Shown here: positions 8,278-17,699 of the stretch, one piece after another | Numbering within the stretch: position 1 is the stretch's first letter | Layout of the letters: every line of letters begins with the position of its first letter | Source: WHSW01 sp963769945 | GTDB lineage: Bacteria > Actinomycetota > Thermoleophilia > Solirubrobacterales > 70-9 | Direction: 5' to 3' | DNA: 64,000 nucleotides | Assembly (NCBI GenBank): GCA_963769945.1 | Contig: CAVYOA010000016.1 | Coordinates: forward strand, 62,001 to 126,000 | The notes under the pieces: generated by a model | What the model saw: only the letters and a program-made list of their open reading frames with translations | Told to the model about the DNA's origin: nothing | Database searches by the model: none | Translations under genes and position numbers: made by a program

Positions 8278-9308
8278 CTTTGGAGGACGCGAACGCCCCG
8301 TCCTTGCTCGCGCTCACCCACGTTCACCGCTACCAGGCTGCGGCCGAGATCTGCGCTGGGATGAGGGTGCTGGATCTCTGCTGCGGCAGCGGATACGGGA
8401 CGCGACTGCTTTCGCGTACAGCTGCCTCCGTGACTGGCGTCGATATCGACGCGGCGTCGATCGAGCGAGCCCTAGCGACAATGAGCGACGTCGAAGACGT
8501 CAGCTTCGAAGTGGCCGATGCGCTCGAGTATCTCCAGCGAGACCTCTCGGAGCGCTTCGATGCAATCGTCTTGCTCGAAGGACTCGAACACCTCCCGGAC
8601 GCCTCAAGGGTGACCGAGCTGCTGCGCTCACACGCGCAGGAGGGGGTGGCCCTGTTCATTTCGATTCCCAATGAGGGCTCGTTCCCCGAGGACAATCCGT
8701 TTCACCTGACGGAGTTCGACTACGAGGACGCAATCGCAATATTCGAGGGCCTCCCCGGAGCGCGAATCCTCGGCCAGAGTCACGCCGAAGGCTCGCTGAT
8801 CAGCGAGCTCGGGGCGGTGGAGCTGGGGCCGGTGGAGGCAAATCTCGTCCTCGCCGAGCGGGCCGACGCTAAGAACTTCAACCACTATCTCGTGATCGCC
8901 AACTTCGGCGAGTCGAGGGTGCCTGCGACCTCGGGCATGCAGCTAAGCGTGGCGCCCAACTTCCATCGCTACATGCTTGAGCTCGAACGCGAGAATCGGA
9001 CTCTGTGGCGAGCAAACCTACGCCTCGCGCGCGAGCGCCTCGGGGTCGCCGATTCCGCAGCTGCCGCGGCGCTGAAGCGAATCGACGAGCTCGACCGGGC
9101 TCGGCCACCTGCTGCCTTTCCAGACCCAGAACCGCAGGAGCAGTCGCTGGCTCGGCTGGGCGGAAAGCTCGTTCTCAACATCATGCCTCACGCCGTGACG
9201 GTCGCATTGATGAAGCTTTACCGGCGATACCGCGCTCGCCAGCAACGGATCGCGGATCGCGCAGAGAGGCTCGAGCGCTCAGGCTTGCCTCCAGAAGGCA
9301 AGAGGTGA
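8256..9308 (+). CDS. SAM-dependent methyltransferase with C-terminal coiled coil
   Basis: A class I methyltransferase of 350 residues. Motif I VLDLCCGSGYGTRLL (38-52) binds SAM, VTGVDID (59-65) carries the acidic ribose ligand, and AIVLLEGLEHLPD is motif IV. From about residue 235 the protein becomes a heptad-rich coiled coil (YMLELERENRTLWRANLRL), and it ends in a basic segment. The tail resembles the separate small protein at 31317-31643, which also follows a GT4-GT2 gene. The start GTG 8256 lies inside the preceding gene. It probably methylates a sugar of the glycan while tethered to partners through the coil. Confidence 0.87.
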   Translation: MDPLERLTLEDANAPSLLALTHVHRYQAAAEICAGMRVLDLCCGSGYGTRLLSRTAASVTGVDIDAASIERALATMSDVEDVSFEVADALEYLQRDLSERFDAIVLLEGLEHLPDASRVTELLRSHAQEGVALFISIPNEGSFPEDNPFHLTEFDYEDAIAIFEGLPGARILGQSHAEGSLISELGAVELGPVEANLVLAERADAKNFNHYLVIANFGESRVPATSGMQLSVAPNFHRYMLELERENRTLWRANLRLARERLGVADSAAAAALKRIDELDRARPPAAFPDPEPQEQSLARLGGKLVLNIMPHAVTVALMKLYRRYRARQQRIADRAERLERSGLPPEGKR

Positions 9309-9312
9309 TGTT

Positions 9313-10056
9313 GTGAATCCACGGCCCACGCTGCCCGCCCACGACCTCGAGCGCATCCGGCGCACGCGTCGCCACCCAACCCGAACCCAGCCTGACTACA
9401 TCGTGCTGACGGTGCTCCTGCACGAGCTCAGGCGCGTGCTGGCGCAGATTTCGCATCCGGTCGTCGATGTACTCGATCTCTTTGCCGCAACCAAGCCCTA
9501 CCGCGATCTGCTGCCGCCGAGCACGAACTACGTCACGATGGACATCGACGAGCATTACGGCGAGCAGGACGTCGTCAGCGACGAGTTCTTGCCGTTCGCC
9601 GACGACGCCTTCGACCTGATCTTGTTCACCGAGGCCTTTCATTACGTGACCGAGCCCGAGGCGGGGATTGCCGAGCTCGGCCGGGTGCTGCGGCCCGGCG
9701 GCACGTTGGTGTTGACGATGCCGCTGGTCTGGGAGTACGACAGGCGCACGGTCGAGCGTCGTTACACGGGACCGCAGCTCGCCGGCCTGTTCGAGGGCTG
9801 GGAGAAAGTCTCAATCGAGGAGATCGGTGGGTACTCGGTCGCATGGGCGACCCTGAGCGGCCGCATCCTGCGTGGCCTCGGTGAGTTCGGGTCGCCATCG
9901 CTGCGCCGAGTCACCGCGGCGCTGTTGCCCATCGCGTGCCTCGCGCTGAACCTGGTTGCCGCGGCCCTGGCGCGCTTGGAACGGCTTTGGCATCAGGGTC
10001 CTTTCGTACTCCCGATGGGGTTGATGGTGGTCGCGACAAGGTCGGCGCGGCCGTGA
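9313..10056 (+). CDS. SAM-dependent methyltransferase (Methyltransf_11 type)
   Basis: 247 residues. The SAM fold is recognised from VVDVLDLFAATKPYRDLLP in the motif I region (the usual glycine-rich loop is poorly conserved), YVTMDIDEHYG, the motif IV segment DDAFDLILFTEAFHYV, and ELGRVLRPGGTLVLTMPLVW. The last 60 residues are hydrophobic (LPIACLALNLVAAALARL), hinting at membrane association. The start is GTG 9313, four bases after the previous stop. The substrate is unknown; a sugar or lipid-linked glycan is likely from context. The weak motif I is the reason for caution. Confidence 0.82.
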   Translation: MNPRPTLPAHDLERIRRTRRHPTRTQPDYIVLTVLLHELRRVLAQISHPVVDVLDLFAATKPYRDLLPPSTNYVTMDIDEHYGEQDVVSDEFLPFADDAFDLILFTEAFHYVTEPEAGIAELGRVLRPGGTLVLTMPLVWEYDRRTVERRYTGPQLAGLFEGWEKVSIEEIGGYSVAWATLSGRILRGLGEFGSPSLRRVTAALLPIACLALNLVAAALARLERLWHQGPFVLPMGLMVVATRSARP

Positions 10057-11597
10057 CTCCGAGCACCATCGAGCGGGCTGCCACCGGCGCCGACTACGAC
10101 GTCCTGCGCGATCTCTGGTCGACCCAGTTCAGGTTGCTCGGCTGGAGGCCGCGGCTGTGCGCGCTGGGCAAGAACGAAACCGGCACGTGGCTCACCTACG
10201 AGTGCCCCTCCGCCTGGGATTCGCGCGTGGTTGTGGTTCACGCCAACGGTGGCCGGCTGGTCACCGGCTCGACCCTCGAGTGGATCGGTCCTGGGCGCAA
10301 CCGCGCCTGGCACCTGCCGGGGCCGCTGGCCGCCGCGCCTGTAGGTGGGGCTTTTACGTGGGCGACCCTGGACGGTGTGCCGGTTGTCGCCAGCGGGAGT
10401 CTGGAGGGAGACCCGGTCGTGGTCTGCGGGTTCGATCCTGCGGATGTTCACGTCCAGCCGACGATGAACGCGGTACTGCGCCGAGCGCTGCGTGCCGCGC
10501 AGCCGACCGCGGCGTGGCTGGATATGCAGTCGATCGTCGGGCTTCGCATGGATGATCCCGGCGCCTCTGCCAGTGTCCATCTCGAGCCTTGGAGCTACGA
10601 GCGGCTCGGACCTCGGGCATGGCGAGAGGTCGGCGATCTGCTCGCCCACCAAGAGGCCCGGATGTCGGTCGCCTACACCCCCGGCTGGGTCGATGATGGC
10701 GATCGGTCGCAGGGCGAGCTTCTCGTCGATGGACGCGCTGTCGAGCGCGTCCCTGGTCGAGTCCACCCGTCGCCGCTGGTTCGCTTCATCGGCAAGCGGG
10801 CACGCTCGGCGGACTGCGCCAGCGAGTTCGCCGCGATCTGCGAATTGCGCGACCGCGGTCTCTGCGAAACGGAGCTTCACGGCTACACCCACGTTCATCC
10901 CGATCTCGAGCGCTGGGCAGCCTCGTCGGATCGCCACCACAAGCTCGGTTGGTACAGAGAGCTGGGCCCCGACGTGACCAGCGCGGTGGCGGCTCGCGGA
11001 AACGATCGCCACCCGATCGCACTCGGTCTCGCGTTGATGCGCAAGTACGTAGGTGAGCCTCGTGCGCTGGTATGCCCGGGCAATGCATGCAGCGCCAATA
11101 CGCTCGACCACGCCTACCGGCTTGGGCTCGACGCGGTCGTCAGCAGAGCCTTTGCCGTACGCGGGAGCGGCTCGTTCTCGACGCTCGACGGAGTCGTCAG
11201 CGAGTCGCTCGAGACCGACCCCGTGCGGGCGCTGGCGACGGAGGCACCAGTGATCGCCGGCTTTCACGATCGCGACCTCGCGCTCGAAGGCGTCGGCTGG
11301 CTGGAGGCCCAACTGGCGAGGTGGAGAGCAGCCGGTGCCCGGCGATTCGTCGATCTCCGCGACCTCACCTCCGCCTTCAACCTCGAGATCTCACTCGAAC
11401 GCCAGGCAAACGGAATCCGGCTGCGGGTCGATCGGCACGGTGGGGTGCCGCTGGCGGCGCCGTTCGGGGTGCTCGTCGAGGCCGGACCGGATCTCGCTTC
11501 GAAGCTCGAGTTGATGGCTGCCGGCGACACCGCGATCGTCTCTGTCGAGCCTGAGAGCGACGGCCTGGCACGAGTCCAGATCCCTGCCGGGGTCTAG
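10053..11597 (+). CDS. Polysaccharide deacetylase-like (NodB-fold) protein
   Basis: 514 residues, no signal peptide. GTG 10053 overlaps the TGA of the previous gene (GTGA), and upstream codons in the frame show no family character. An N-terminal beta-rich region of about 150 residues is followed by a NodB/DUF2334-like fold: GLRMDDPGAS supplies the Asp-Asp pair of the metal site and ELHGYTHVHPD the His-x-x-x-His type motif. A later core segment is RALVCPGNACSANTLDHAYR. Such proteins remove acetyl groups from, or hydrolyse, carbohydrate chains with a divalent metal. It could also be a catalytically altered member, since the classical catalytic Arg/Asp motifs were not placed with confidence. It sits in a glycan operon. 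Confidence 0.6.
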   Translation: MTPSTIERAATGADYDVLRDLWSTQFRLLGWRPRLCALGKNETGTWLTYECPSAWDSRVVVVHANGGRLVTGSTLEWIGPGRNRAWHLPGPLAAAPVGGAFTWATLDGVPVVASGSLEGDPVVVCGFDPADVHVQPTMNAVLRRALRAAQPTAAWLDMQSIVGLRMDDPGASASVHLEPWSYERLGPRAWREVGDLLAHQEARMSVAYTPGWVDDGDRSQGELLVDGRAVERVPGRVHPSPLVRFIGKRARSADCASEFAAICELRDRGLCETELHGYTHVHPDLERWAASSDRHHKLGWYRELGPDVTSAVAARGNDRHPIALGLALMRKYVGEPRALVCPGNACSANTLDHAYRLGLDAVVSRAFAVRGSGSFSTLDGVVSESLETDPVRALATEAPVIAGFHDRDLALEGVGWLEAQLARWRAAGARRFVDLRDLTSAFNLEISLERQANGIRLRVDRHGGVPLAAPFGVLVEAGPDLASKLELMAAGDTAIVSVEPESDGLARVQIPAGV

Positions 11598-11622
11598 ATG
11601 ATTGATCGATAGGGGCCTGCGC

Positions 11623-11628
11623 TAGCTT
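11623..11628 (+). promoter_or_regulatory. -10 element upstream of a GT-C gene
   Basis: TAGCTT within GCTAGCTT lies 7 bases before ATG 11636. That ATG is out of frame with the membrane-protein gene starting at 11668, and translation from it stops after 14 codons. A one-base indel between 11638 and 11668 would join them. Confidence 0.4.
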
Positions 11629-11667
11629 GGCGCCGATGATCCATCGCCGACGTCGGGTCGCAGGAAA

Positions 11668-13159
11668 GTGCAGCACGTGATCTCCGAGCAGCTGCGATCC
11701 CTGGGTTCGAAGGCTCGCCTAATCCCCGTCGCGCTTGCGCTCGTGCTCGTGGCGGCGATTGGTCTGAGGGTCTGGCTGTGGTTGGCCTATCAGCCCGCGA
11801 TGCTGAACATCACCGACTCGCAGGGCTACGTCTATCAGCTCGCTGTCGGCCTGTTCAATTTCCCGGTCCACCCCGCGGGCTACGGGATCTTTCTCTCAGC
11901 GGTGCTCGAGCTCTCTTCGCGGATCGAGCTGACGATCTTGATCCAGCACCTGCTGGGGATCGCCACCGGACTGCTCCTCTACGCCACCGTGCGACGGTTC
12001 GGCGGCCCGGTCTGGGCCGGAGTCGTTGGCGCCGCCGCCGTGCTGCTCTCGCTCGATCAGATCTTCCTCGAGCATTCGATCCTCTCCGAGTCGCTGTTTA
12101 CCTTCGTGCTTGGGCTCAGTGTCTATGCCTGCGCTCGCGCCTATGACGCTGCCGACGTGCGCGGCCCGAGAGGTTGGATGGAGCCCCGCCACCAATGGCT
12201 GATCGCGGCAGGTGCGATGCTGGGCGTCGCCGCCTGCGTGCGCGGTATTGGCTTACCACTGGCTTTGGTGATCGTGATCTGGACCTTCTTTGCCTTTCGT
12301 GGCCCGCTGCGGCTCAGGCTCGGCAACAGCGCCGCTTTCGGCTGGGCGGCGGCCGTGGTTCTTCTCGCCTATGCGTCGGTGAACTACGCCGCCTCAGATC
12401 AGTTCGCGCTCAGTGAGACCGGTGGCTGGGGTTTGTACTCGCGCGTAGCGCCCTTCGCGGATTGCGAGGAGTTCACCGCGCCGACTGGCACCGCGGGCCT
12501 CTGCGAGACGATCGAGCCCGAGGACCGGCCAGGACCTGACTTCTACGGGTGGTCTGCGACGTCGCCCGCGATCGAGATGTTCGGGAGTCACTATCAGGGC
12601 GACGACGAGCTCGCAAGCTTCGCCCGCGCGGCCGTGCTCGCGCAACCACTGGAGTACGTCGAAGCCGTGGGATACGACACCTTGCGTTTCTTCGTTCCGG
12701 GGACGCCGTTGGTGCCCGACTGGTTCGAGCAGCGGCCGTCGGCGGGGCCGGGCTATGAACTGATCGAGGTCAACTTCCGCGCACCTGAGTTCGAGCAGCA
12801 GGTGCTGGACACGATGCGCGAGCGTTACGACACCCCCGACCAAATCTGTCGGCGAGTCGATCGCCACGCTGGGCTCGGTTCAGGATGTGATTCGCGTGCA
12901 TCCGCTGTTGCTGCTGTTGGCGAGCGTACTCAGCGTGATCGGCCTGTTCGTCGCGCGAGCGGGCGCCCGTGCGGGGATCTCGCTGCTCTTCGCCACGAGC
13001 TTCGCGATGTTGGTGTTCAGCGTCGCAAGCACGCTCTATGCCGCGCGCTATGCGATTCCCGCCCAGGGACTTCTGGTCGCGGCAGGCGCTCTAGGTGCCT
13101 GGCAGATCGTGACGCGGGTACAGCAGGGGCGTCGGCCTTCGAGTCCAGCGGTCGGCTGA
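11668..13159 (+). CDS. GT-C-type membrane glycosyltransferase (frameshifted)
   Basis: A multi-spanning membrane protein of about 495 residues, similar over its length to 17680-19212. It has about ten hydrophobic spans, a short acidic motif after span 1 (NITDSQGY), and a conserved outer loop (VAPFADCEEF, GPDFYGW). The topology suits enzymes that transfer sugars from polyprenyl-phosphate carriers on the outer face. The frame breaks near the C5 run at 12833-12837. Dropping one C restores TKSVGESIATLGSVQDVIRV, which leads straight into the last spans in the other frame (RYAIPAQGLLVAAGALGAW), matching the paralogue. So one gene ends at 13159, with an extra base in this sequence. The start may be ATG 11636 if another base is wrong. 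Confidence 0.78.
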
Positions 13160-13175
13160 GCCGCCGCGACGATGA

Positions 13176-14786
13176 TTGCGAGGCGCACTCGCCGAAGCAC
13201 CGTCTTCGCAGGCGCTGGCCGCCGCCGCGATGGCTGTGGCGTTCATCGCCTTCTCGGGCTTGTGGTTGCTCGCTGATCACCGCGTTCCGGGTGGCGGCGA
13301 CGCGGGCCGGCACCTCGCGACGACGCTGTTTGCCGCCGACCTGCTCGGCGAGGGGGATGTCGCCGGTCTCTTCGAGCTCGGCCCCAACGGTCCGTTCTTT
13401 TACCCGCCACTCGTTCATTGGATCGGTGCAGTCGCGCCGGCGCTGGGCCTGCCGGCACTGAACTTCTCGACGTTCGCGCTCAATCTCGTCTTCGTGCCAC
13501 TGCTCGTAGCAGGCTGCTTTGGAGTCGGCAGGCGCGTCTACGGCCCGACCGCGGGATTGCTCGCGGTGGTCTTCGCGCTTGGCGCCCCGATGGTCCTGAG
13601 CATGTTTCACGCGTTTCTTCTCGACGCTCCGCTGACGGCCGCGGTCGCGATCGCGGTCTGGGCACTGCTCGCGTCGGAGCGCTTCACCCGTCGCTGGGAG
13701 TCGATCGCCGTCGGGGCTCTGATCGCTCTCGCTCTCCTGATCAAGCCGACGGCGGCGATCTTCCTACTCGGCCCGATCGCGGTGATCCTGATCCAGGGAG
13801 GCTGGCGACAATGGCGCAACCTGGCGCTGGCGGTGCTCGCCGCTGCGGTCGTCGCTGCCCCGTACTACGCGATCCATTTCTCGGAGGTCATGAGCCTGTC
13901 CGAGCAGACCACGAGCTCTGGCCAGCTCACCGACCCCGGCCTCGCCTTCGATCCCTCCGCCGCCTATGACCGGTTCACACTCGACAACTTCCTCTACTAC
14001 GGCTGGGTCGGGATCAACATCCAGTACTTCCTCCCGCTCGCGGCGCTGTTTGCGATCGGGTTCGTGACCGCGATCGGGCAGTTTCGCGCGCGACCCGATG
14101 TCGTGGCGCTTGTGGTCGGGGTGCTGATCAGCTATCTCACCCTCACCTTCGTGATTTCGATTCGCGACCCTCGCTACACGCTGCCGATGCTCGTCTTCGT
14201 GGCTGTGCTCGCGACGGGGTGGATCGCCGAGCTACGACGGCCGCTCGTGCGGGCGGTGGCCATCGCCGCGCTCTCGGTAGCGGTGATCGTCAACGTCGCT
14301 TCGGCCGCGACCGAGAGCGCGCCCAATTTGCGCTTCAAGATCCCGGGAACGGCAAGCGACGACCTGAGCCAGCCCGGAGTGTTCACCGTCTTCGACCAGC
14401 GCGGGTCAACCGTCGGCACGCCACGTACCGATCGCTTCTGGGAGCGGCTGCTCTCGGCCGCGCGCGATCAGGGTGTGGATGAGGCGCTCTTCGAGGTCGT
14501 CGAGCCCGCGTTTTGGGGCTCGGAGCCGGTCGGCTTCGGCGTCTTTGCTGACGAGTACGGGATCGCGGAGGTGAGCTTCGGCGCGCCGGGGAGCAAACCC
14601 GATCTGCGAATCAACACCTGGGTCACGCCGAGCGGCCGGCGCGCCTCGCTGACGGTTGGGGCGCCGCGCCCGTGCGGGATCGTCGCCGAAGGATCCAACG
14701 CTGAGGGCACGGCGCCGGTGCCCGTCCGAGTGGCGGTGCGGCTTCGCAATGCCGAGGGCGAGCTCGAGCGCTGGTGTGAGTTCTGA
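13176..14786 (+). CDS. GT39/PMT-like membrane glycosyltransferase
   Basis: 536 residues with about ten membrane spans. The first outer loop holds DHRVPGGGDAGRHL, with the Asp of a GT-C catalytic site. Later come FYPPLVHWIGAV and RDPRYTLPMLVFVAVL, typical of dolichyl-phosphate-mannose transferase relatives. The last 150 residues are an extracytoplasmic domain ending NAEGELERWCEF. A close relative lies at 19961-21652 on the other strand (GGGDPGRHL, RNADGELERWCDF). The start is TTG 13176, 16 bases after the previous stop; an ATG at 13230 just before the first span is possible. It would glycosylate a lipid-linked glycan or protein outside the membrane. Confidence 0.82.
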   Translation: MRGALAEAPSSQALAAAAMAVAFIAFSGLWLLADHRVPGGGDAGRHLATTLFAADLLGEGDVAGLFELGPNGPFFYPPLVHWIGAVAPALGLPALNFSTFALNLVFVPLLVAGCFGVGRRVYGPTAGLLAVVFALGAPMVLSMFHAFLLDAPLTAAVAIAVWALLASERFTRRWESIAVGALIALALLIKPTAAIFLLGPIAVILIQGGWRQWRNLALAVLAAAVVAAPYYAIHFSEVMSLSEQTTSSGQLTDPGLAFDPSAAYDRFTLDNFLYYGWVGINIQYFLPLAALFAIGFVTAIGQFRARPDVVALVVGVLISYLTLTFVISIRDPRYTLPMLVFVAVLATGWIAELRRPLVRAVAIAALSVAVIVNVASAATESAPNLRFKIPGTASDDLSQPGVFTVFDQRGSTVGTPRTDRFWERLLSAARDQGVDEALFEVVEPAFWGSEPVGFGVFADEYGIAEVSFGAPGSKPDLRINTWVTPSGRRASLTVGAPRPCGIVAEGSNAEGTAPVPVRVAVRLRNAEGELERWCEF

Positions 14787-14794
14787 GCTTCATC

Positions 14795-14800
14795 TAGCCT
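14795..14800 (+). promoter_or_regulatory. -10 element of a methyltransferase/GT2 unit
   Basis: TAGCCT ends 10 bases before GTG 14811, with no ribosome-binding site between. It implies a very short leader and a new transcription start after the GT39-like gene. Confidence 0.45.
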
Positions 14801-14810
14801 CCTGGGCCGC

Positions 14811-15521
14811 GTGAAGCCAGCCGGAATCCTCAGCCCGCGCAACACGGGCACCGAAACGACCTACGTCGAGTTCAACGACCGCGCCTTGGGTGGGCACCGG
14901 ATGCTGCTCGCGATGATCCCGCCGGGCCGCATCCTCGACATCGGCTGCTCCGGGGGTTATCTGGCCGAGCGTCTGGTCGGCGCCGGCAGCAAGGTCACCG
15001 GGATCGAGCTCGATCCCGCGGCGGCGGAGCGCGCTCGCGGCTTCTGCGACGAGGTGCTCGTTGGCGACGCGGAGACTATGGAGCTCAGCTTCGCGCCGGC
15101 GACTTTCGACGCGATCGTCTGCGGCGACCTGATCGAGCACCTGCGCGACCCCGGTGCGCTGCTTGCGCGCCTGCGCCCGCTGCTCAAGCCCGGCGGACGG
15201 CTCGTGCTGACGACACCGAACGTCGCCAACTGGACGATCCGGCTACAGCTGTTGCTCGGCCGCTTTCGTTACACCGACCGCGGCATCCTCGACCGCACTC
15301 ACCTGCGCCTGTTCACCCGCGCGACGCTCCTCGAGTGCCTCGACGGGGCTGGCTATGAGCTCGAGCGATTCGACTTCACGGTGCCGGTGCCCGTGATCGG
15401 GACAGCGGCGATCGAGCGGCTTGCTCATGCGATCGGCAGGCTTCGCCCGCAGCTGTTTGCCTTTCAGTTCGTGATCGCCGCCCGCGCCGCGCCAGGCAGG
15501 GTCGCCACCGCAGGCGGATGA
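14811..15521 (+). CDS. SAM-dependent methyltransferase (Methyltransf_23/11 type)
   Basis: 236 residues. Motif I is RILDIGCSGGYLAERL, followed by VTGIELDPAAAERA (acidic ribose ligand), DAIVCGDLIEHLRDPGALL (motif IV) and LLKPGGRLVLTTPNVANW. This is a standard small-molecule or sugar methyltransferase of the kind common in polysaccharide clusters. GTG 14811 is the first start after a promoter-like element. Its stop overlaps the start of the GT2 gene at 15518, so the two are coupled. A late hydrophobic helix (FAFQFVIAARAAPG) is present. Confidence 0.9.
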   Translation: MKPAGILSPRNTGTETTYVEFNDRALGGHRMLLAMIPPGRILDIGCSGGYLAERLVGAGSKVTGIELDPAAAERARGFCDEVLVGDAETMELSFAPATFDAIVCGDLIEHLRDPGALLARLRPLLKPGGRLVLTTPNVANWTIRLQLLLGRFRYTDRGILDRTHLRLFTRATLLECLDGAGYELERFDFTVPVPVIGTAAIERLAHAIGRLRPQLFAFQFVIAARAAPGRVATAGG

Positions 15522-16444
15522 CCGACGTCTCGGTCCTGATCCCGGTGCTGAACGGCGGCGAGGATCTCGCTCGCTGCCTCGCCGCGATCGACGCTCAGCA
15601 CTTCGACGGCGAGATCGAGGTCGTGATCGTCGATTCGGGCAGCCGCGACAACAGCGTGAAACGGGCACGATCGACCGGTGCCAAGGTGATCGAGATCCCG
15701 AGCGAGCAGTTCGACCATGGCGCAACTCGCAACCTCTTGGCAGAGTCGGCGGCGGGACAGACGCTCGTCTTCATCAGTCAGGACGCCGAGCCGCTCGGTC
15801 GCGATTGGCTCACACATCTGACTGCGCGGCTGCGCGCAGACGAGACGATCGCCGGCGCATATGGACGCCAGATCGCCCGTCCCGACGCGGTGCCGCCCGA
15901 GCGCTACTTCCTCGACTTCCTCTACGGGCCACGTTCGCGCGTGCAGGAGATCGCTTCGGCCTCTGACCTCTCGATGGAGACGACCCTGTTCTCCAACGCC
16001 AATTCGGCGATTCGGCGTAGCTGGTGGGAGCGCCTCCCGTTTGCCGACGACATGATCATGAGCGAGGATCAGGACTGGTCTCGCCGGGCCCTGCTTGCGG
16101 GCGGCAGGCTCGCCTACGAAGCCGAGGCGACCGTGCGCCACTCCCACGCGTACACGATCGGGTCTGCCTTTCGCCGTTTCTTCGACTCGGGGGTCTCGGC
16201 CGAGCGCGCCTATCTCTCCGAACGGGAGTCCGGCGGCGCGCTTCGCGCCAACGCCTTTCGCTACGCCAAGGGCGAGCTGGCCTGGCTCGCGCGCTCGGGC
16301 AACGCGCTGTGGATCCCCTACGCGTGTGTGTATGAGCTGGCGAAGTTCGCCGGCCTCACCGTGGGCAAGAATCACAGGCGCGTGCCGGTGGCTCTGAAGC
16401 GTCGCTTCAGCATGCACTCCTACTACTGGCAACGCCCGCGATGA
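15518..16444 (+). CDS. GT2 glycosyltransferase (RfbF/rhamnosyltransferase-like)
   Basis: 308 residues, GT-A fold. It opens DVSVLIPVLNGGEDLARCL, has VVIVDSGSRDNSV, the HGATRNL segment typical of rhamnosyltransferases (FDHGATRNLL), and FISQDAEPLGRDWL in the DxD position. The acidic acceptor motif is IMSEDQDWSRRALLAGG. The C-terminal part is basic and probably sits on the membrane. ATG 15518 overlaps the upstream methyltransferase stop (ATGA). Rhamnose is only the closest family guess. Confidence 0.9.
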   Translation: MTDVSVLIPVLNGGEDLARCLAAIDAQHFDGEIEVVIVDSGSRDNSVKRARSTGAKVIEIPSEQFDHGATRNLLAESAAGQTLVFISQDAEPLGRDWLTHLTARLRADETIAGAYGRQIARPDAVPPERYFLDFLYGPRSRVQEIASASDLSMETTLFSNANSAIRRSWWERLPFADDMIMSEDQDWSRRALLAGGRLAYEAEATVRHSHAYTIGSAFRRFFDSGVSAERAYLSERESGGALRANAFRYAKGELAWLARSGNALWIPYACVYELAKFAGLTVGKNHRRVPVALKRRFSMHSYYWQRPR

Positions 16445-16481
16445 GCGCTAGCCTGGCCACGCTAGAAATCCACCTGATCCG

Positions 16482-17699
16482 ATGTCGCTGACCAAATCCT
16501 CCACCGAAATCCGCGACGCCGAGCTCCCGGCCGGCGTCGAGACCCCCGACGCCTTCGAGCTCTCGGTTGTGATCCCATGCCTGAACGAGGCCGAGGCGAT
16601 CGAGATCGTGATCGAAAAGGCGCTGAGCACGATGGAGCGGCAGGGAATCGACGGTGAGGTGGTGGTCGCCGACAACGGCTCCGAAGACGGCTCGCAGGCG
16701 CTGGCGACGGCAGCGGGCGCGCGGGTGATCCACGAGCCGCGCCGCGGCTACGGCTCGGCCTACCAAGCCGGCTTTGCCGCCGCCAGAGGCCGCTACATCC
16801 TCATGGGCGATGCCGATGACACCTACGACTTCACCGAGCTCGATCGCTTCATCGCCCCGCTTCGCGACGGTGCCGACATGGTCATCGGCAACCGCATGAA
16901 CAACATCCAGCCAGGGGCGATGCCGTGGCTTCACCGATACGTCGGCAACCCGGTGCTGAGTGGCCTGCTCAACATGTTCTTTCGCACCGGCGTCAGCGAT
17001 GCACACTGCGGCATGCGTGCTTTCCGCCGTGATCTTCTGCCCGCACTCGACCTGCGCGCGACCGGGATGGAGTTCGCTTCCGAGCATGTGATCCGCTCGG
17101 CCAAGCTCGGCCTCGACATCCGCCAGGTGGACATCGACTATCACCCACGTAAGGGCGAGTCAAAGCTGTCGTCGTTCTCCGACGGCTGGCGCCATCTGCG
17201 TTTCCTGTTGATTCACAGCCCGACGTGGCTCTTCACCCTTCCTGGCGCGGTCCTTGCCGTGCTCGGACTCATTGGCGGTGCGATCACGCTCAGCGGGATC
17301 GAGCTCTTCGGTCGCGAGTGGCAGTTGCATTCGCTGATCGCTTCGGTCGCGGCGATCATCATCGGCGCTCAGATCTTTCAGATCGGCGTTTTCTCGCGCG
17401 CCTTCGCTTACTACTACCTGGGCGAGAACGACCGCATGATCGAGGGGGCGAGGACTCGTTTTCGCCTCGAGCACGGGCTCATGGCCGGCGGTTTGCTCGT
17501 CCTCGTGGGGCTGGTCTTGGCGGCGATCGTCGTCGTCGCGTGGATCGATCGCGGCTTCGGCGAGCTCACCGAGGAGAACCTGGCGCTGGTCGGCCTGACG
17601 ATGATCGTCCTCGGCTTGCAGACGATCTTCGGCGCGTTCTTTTTGTCGGTGCTTGGGCTGCGTCGCCGTCCGCACGCCGGTGATCGCGACGCCGATTAG
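16482..17699 (+). CDS. GT2 polyprenyl-phosphate sugar transferase (DPM1-like) with membrane tail
   Basis: 405 residues. The catalytic domain (about 25-240) has LSVVIPCLNEAEAIEIVIEK, VVADNGSEDGS, RGYGSAYQAGFAAARG and the metal site LMGDADDTYDF, followed by the DPM1-type motif GVSDAHCGMRAFRRD. Four hydrophobic spans follow (LFTLPGAVLAVLGLIGGAIT onward). Such enzymes charge a polyprenyl phosphate with a hexose, giving the lipid-linked donor used by GT-C enzymes. That fits the GT-C genes on either side (13176, 17680), for which it could supply the substrate. The reading frame of the next gene begins inside its end. Confidence 0.92.
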   Translation: MSLTKSSTEIRDAELPAGVETPDAFELSVVIPCLNEAEAIEIVIEKALSTMERQGIDGEVVVADNGSEDGSQALATAAGARVIHEPRRGYGSAYQAGFAAARGRYILMGDADDTYDFTELDRFIAPLRDGADMVIGNRMNNIQPGAMPWLHRYVGNPVLSGLLNMFFRTGVSDAHCGMRAFRRDLLPALDLRATGMEFASEHVIRSAKLGLDIRQVDIDYHPRKGESKLSSFSDGWRHLRFLLIHSPTWLFTLPGAVLAVLGLIGGAITLSGIELFGREWQLHSLIASVAAIIIGAQIFQIGVFSRAFAYYYLGENDRMIEGARTRFRLEHGLMAGGLLVLVGLVLAAIVVVAWIDRGFGELTEENLALVGLTMIVLGLQTIFGAFFLSVLGLRRRPHAGDRDAD

